Assembly: GCA_937925695.1 (NCBI GenBank)
Contig: CALAMD010000013.1
Location: forward strand, 1 to 8,749
Direction of reading: 5' to 3'
Origin: an uncultured Bacillaceae bacterium
Lineage (GTDB): Bacteria > Bacillota > Bacilli > Bacillales > Amphibacillaceae
Length of the DNA: 8,749 nucleotides
Shown here: positions 6,426-8,749 of the stretch, in pieces
Position numbering within the stretch: the first letter of the stretch is position 1
Layout of the letters: each line of letters begins with the position of its first letter
Notes under the pieces: model-generated
What the model was told of the DNA's origin: nothing
Database searches by the model: none
Seen by the model: the letters and a program-made list of their open reading frames with translations, nothing else
Translations under genes and position numbers: made by a program

Positions 6426-8749
6426 ATGGCACAGGAGCTGACTGATTTTACGATAAAATTACAGAATATTAAATCACTTGCTCCGAAAATGAATCAAGGG
6501 TTGGTAATTATTTTTGTGATTGACGGGGAATTGACCGTTGAAACAAATGATCGCTATTACCAATTAACAGAAAAAGATCTGCTGGTGATTAATCGGAATC
6601 AAGTATATCAGGCGATTGGCAAACAAGAAAATCATGTGTTCATGTTACATATTTCTGATCGGTTTATGCTTCAACATTATGAACCATATCCCTATAGTCA
6701 TTTTGAATGTTTTTCTGGGGAAGTGGATATGGAAAAAGATGATGCGATTAAACGAATTCGCAAGCTGTTGGCTGAGTTGATCATTGCCTACTTTCGAAAA
6801 CGAGATAGTTATCGAATTGAAGTCCAGTCTTATATTAGTGATATTTTACTCATCCTCATTCGCCGCTTTAGGCAACAAGGCCGGATTAAAGAGAGGGTTG
6901 ATACGAGTGATGAGCGACTGAAGGAAATCATTGATTATATTGAGATGAATTATGATCAAAAAATTAGCTTAGATGAAGTAGCGGATAAATTTTACTTATC
7001 ATCTAGTTACTTATCCCGTTACTTTAAAAATAAAGTTGGTATTGGGTTCAATCGCTACTTAATGAACATTCGCCTGGAACATGCGGTAAAAGAATTGCTT
7101 TATACTACGGAGTCTATATCTAATATTGCGATGAATCATGGTTTTCCTAATGTAAAGTCATTTGTTCGTTATTTTAAAGAAGCATATAACGAAACGCCAA
7201 AAGCCTACCGAGATGCGAATCAGAAACTTGGCATTGATACGGTGACAACTTATGACCAAGAAGATGCCGTTCAATATATTCAAACTTCTGCGATCTTAGG
7301 TGAGTTGGCACTGTTACTAACAGATAGTGATACAGCTTATAGTAGTATTGAAACAGAATCGGTAGAGTTAGCGCTTGATATTCATGAGATGAGTCCTACC
7401 CCAATACATCGTCCGCAGCATCATCTCGCGATTGGCGAACTACGAGAGATCTTAAAAGACGGTGTCAGGCAACAAATATTAATGGCCAAGCAGGAAATCC
7501 AAATAGATCAAATTATGGTACGTAAATTAATCGGGGGCTCGACTTTCATGCCACCTGTGGAAACCGACGAGATCATTGCTTCAACTTCGCCTTATTATCA
7601 TGCAGATTTTGCGCTGAACTTTTTACGAAAGCATGACTTACCTTTATTTGTGCGCATTGATTATCAGGAAATTAGCGAGGATGAAGCAAATTATTTTGAG
7701 CAGTTACGGCATTTCATTAATCATTGCTTAAATGTCCACGGTCGTTCCTATCTTGAACAATGGCAGTTTATGTTTTATGAACCATTGACGATTGTAAACA
7801 CAAATGAACTTGAACGGGTATATTTGCAACTATACGAAACGTTAAAAGCACTACTCCCAGGCGTACGTGTCGGTGCATTTTTACCCTTTTCCTTTCATGA
7901 AGGCGAAGTTGCTAACAGTCATAGCTGGCTAGTGGATAAGGATGTTCCAGTTGATTTCTTTGGTTATGAAGCAAATCAGAACAAAGTGATCAATTTTGAA
8001 GAACTTGGAGATGACCGTTTTGCCTTAGCTGAAGACTTTATTCTTAAAAAAACGATTAAATTAAAAGCCAATTTAAGAGAACGTGGTAAAAATCAGCCGT
8101 TGAACTTAGTTAGTTGGAATACGTTGACGGGGAATACGAGACATACGAATGGCACCTTTTTCCGCGGGGCCCTCGTGTTAAAGAATGCCTTCGATTTAGC
8201 AGATGAGGTAGCGTCATTGGGCTTTTGGATTAATACCGAACAACATGAAAAATTAGGAACGGATCGAAAAATTCGCCTAGGTGGTTTGGAGCTTTTTCAC
8301 TTTTTCAATGGGAAACGCCCAGCCTATTTTGCGATGCAGTTTTTACAAAAATTAACAGGATCGATTATTGCCCATGGTCGAGAGTACATCATGACGGAAA
8401 ATGAACGGGGTTATCAGCTTATTTTAATGAATGTGAACAGTGTCAATCCGTATTTAACGATTCAAGAAACCTTCCTGAAAAAACTAAACAAAGAGATAAG
8501 GGTAACAATAGCCGGTCTAGAACCGGGGAATTATCAGATTCGTAAGCGAGTTTTTGATAAGGATCATGGTGCATTATATACAAAATGGTGGGAGTTAAAT
8601 AGTAAATATGGGATGGATGAAGAGGTGATCGACTATATTACGGCAACGAGTCAACCCTCTTTGGAAATTTTTGATACGAAAATAGATAGTGAGCTTACGA
8701 TCTTTGCTTATATGTCATTAAACGCGATTCATTTCTTTGAAATTCGCCG
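6426..8749 (+). CDS. AraC-family regulator fused to a GH39 xylosidase-like domain (3' end cut)
   Basis: 774 codons are present and the frame is open at the window edge. Start ATG 6426 has AGGGGG (6413-6418) 7 bases upstream. Residues 1-95 form a cupin-like sensor with IDGELTVE (32-39). Residues 165-262 hold the two AraC helix-turn-helix units: ISLDEVADKFYLSSSYLSRYF (180-200), then ISNIAMNHGF (231-240) and FVRYFKEAYNETPKAYR (246-262). From about 330 to the end the protein resembles GH39: WQFMFYEP (446-453) matches the WNEP acid/base motif with Glu452 kept. LVSWNTLTGNTRHTN (561-575) matches the family's TEWN nucleophile strand but has Ser563 where Glu is expected; the usual HDT after it is also altered. 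FHFFNGKRPAYFAMQFLQKL (624-643) matches the conserved KPAFYAFQFL region. The 111-residue gap between the two sites fits the family. I infer a DNA-binding protein that senses a xylo- or related oligosaccharide through a non-hydrolytic GH39 fold. Targets likely lie downstream, outside the window. Confidence 0.85.
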   Translation, partial: MAQELTDFTIKLQNIKSLAPKMNQGLVIIFVIDGELTVETNDRYYQLTEKDLLVINRNQVYQAIGKQENHVFMLHISDRFMLQHYEPYPYSHFECFSGEVDMEKDDAIKRIRKLLAELIIAYFRKRDSYRIEVQSYISDILLILIRRFRQQGRIKERVDTSDERLKEIIDYIEMNYDQKISLDEVADKFYLSSSYLSRYFKNKVGIGFNRYLMNIRLEHAVKELLYTTESISNIAMNHGFPNVKSFVRYFKEAYNETPKAYRDANQKLGIDTVTTYDQEDAVQYIQTSAILGELALLLTDSDTAYSSIETESVELALDIHEMSPTPIHRPQHHLAIGELREILKDGVRQQILMAKQEIQIDQIMVRKLIGGSTFMPPVETDEIIASTSPYYHADFALNFLRKHDLPLFVRIDYQEISEDEANYFEQLRHFINHCLNVHGRSYLEQWQFMFYEPLTIVNTNELERVYLQLYETLKALLPGVRVGAFLPFSFHEGEVANSHSWLVDKDVPVDFFGYEANQNKVINFEELGDDRFALAEDFILKKTIKLKANLRERGKNQPLNLVSWNTLTGNTRHTNGTFFRGALVLKNAFDLADEVASLGFWINTEQHEKLGTDRKIRLGGLELFHFFNGKRPAYFAMQFLQKLTGSIIAHGREYIMTENERGYQLILMNVNSVNPYLTIQETFLKKLNKEIRVTIAGLEPGNYQIRKRVFDKDHGALYTKWWELNSKYGMDEEVIDYITATSQPSLEIFDTKIDSELTIFAYMSLNAIHFFEIR

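Overview
The window looks like a piece of chromosome from a low-GC member of the Bacillota, most likely Bacillaceae. The evidence is AT-rich sequence, strong purine-rich Shine-Dalgarno sites, GTG/TTG start candidates, a YfhF-type nucleotide-sugar epimerase-like protein and an AraC-GH39 fusion. The genus cannot be fixed from the sequence. All seven supported genes are on the + strand. No RNA gene, transposase, integrase or CRISPR array was found.

Left edge (1-484): four head-to-tail 52-bp repeat units carrying alternating CACGAAC and GTTCGTG arms, then an AT-rich leader with a candidate sigma-A promoter. This leads into a tightly packed three-gene unit (485-2689). It encodes a YciI-like protein, a membrane-anchored protein with five Asp-box (BNR) repeats, and a protein with three membrane segments and an unrecognised outer domain. 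The genes overlap by 4 and 14 bases, so they are probably translated together. The last two probably act at the outer face of the membrane.

Middle (2690-6314): three independently spaced genes. They are a 14-helix DHA2-type MFS exporter, a YfhF/TIGR01777 SDR protein with a C-terminal DUF1731 domain, and a cytosolic 5'-nucleotidase of the cN-I type (Pfam 5_nucleotid) that starts with TTG behind a near-perfect Shine-Dalgarno. The nucleotidase leader holds an 8-bp inverted repeat (AACGAACA/TGTTCGTT) whose core resembles a purine-repressor box.

Right edge (6426-8749, cut by the window end): a large one-component sugar regulator. It has an N-terminal cupin-like sensor, an AraC double helix-turn-helix, and a long GH39 beta-xylosidase-like domain. 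By eye the catalytic nucleophile of the GH39 domain is replaced by Ser563 while the acid/base Glu452 is kept, which suggests a glycosidase fold reused as a ligand sensor. This is the most interesting protein here. Its downstream partners (possibly sugar transport or glycosidase genes) lie outside the window.
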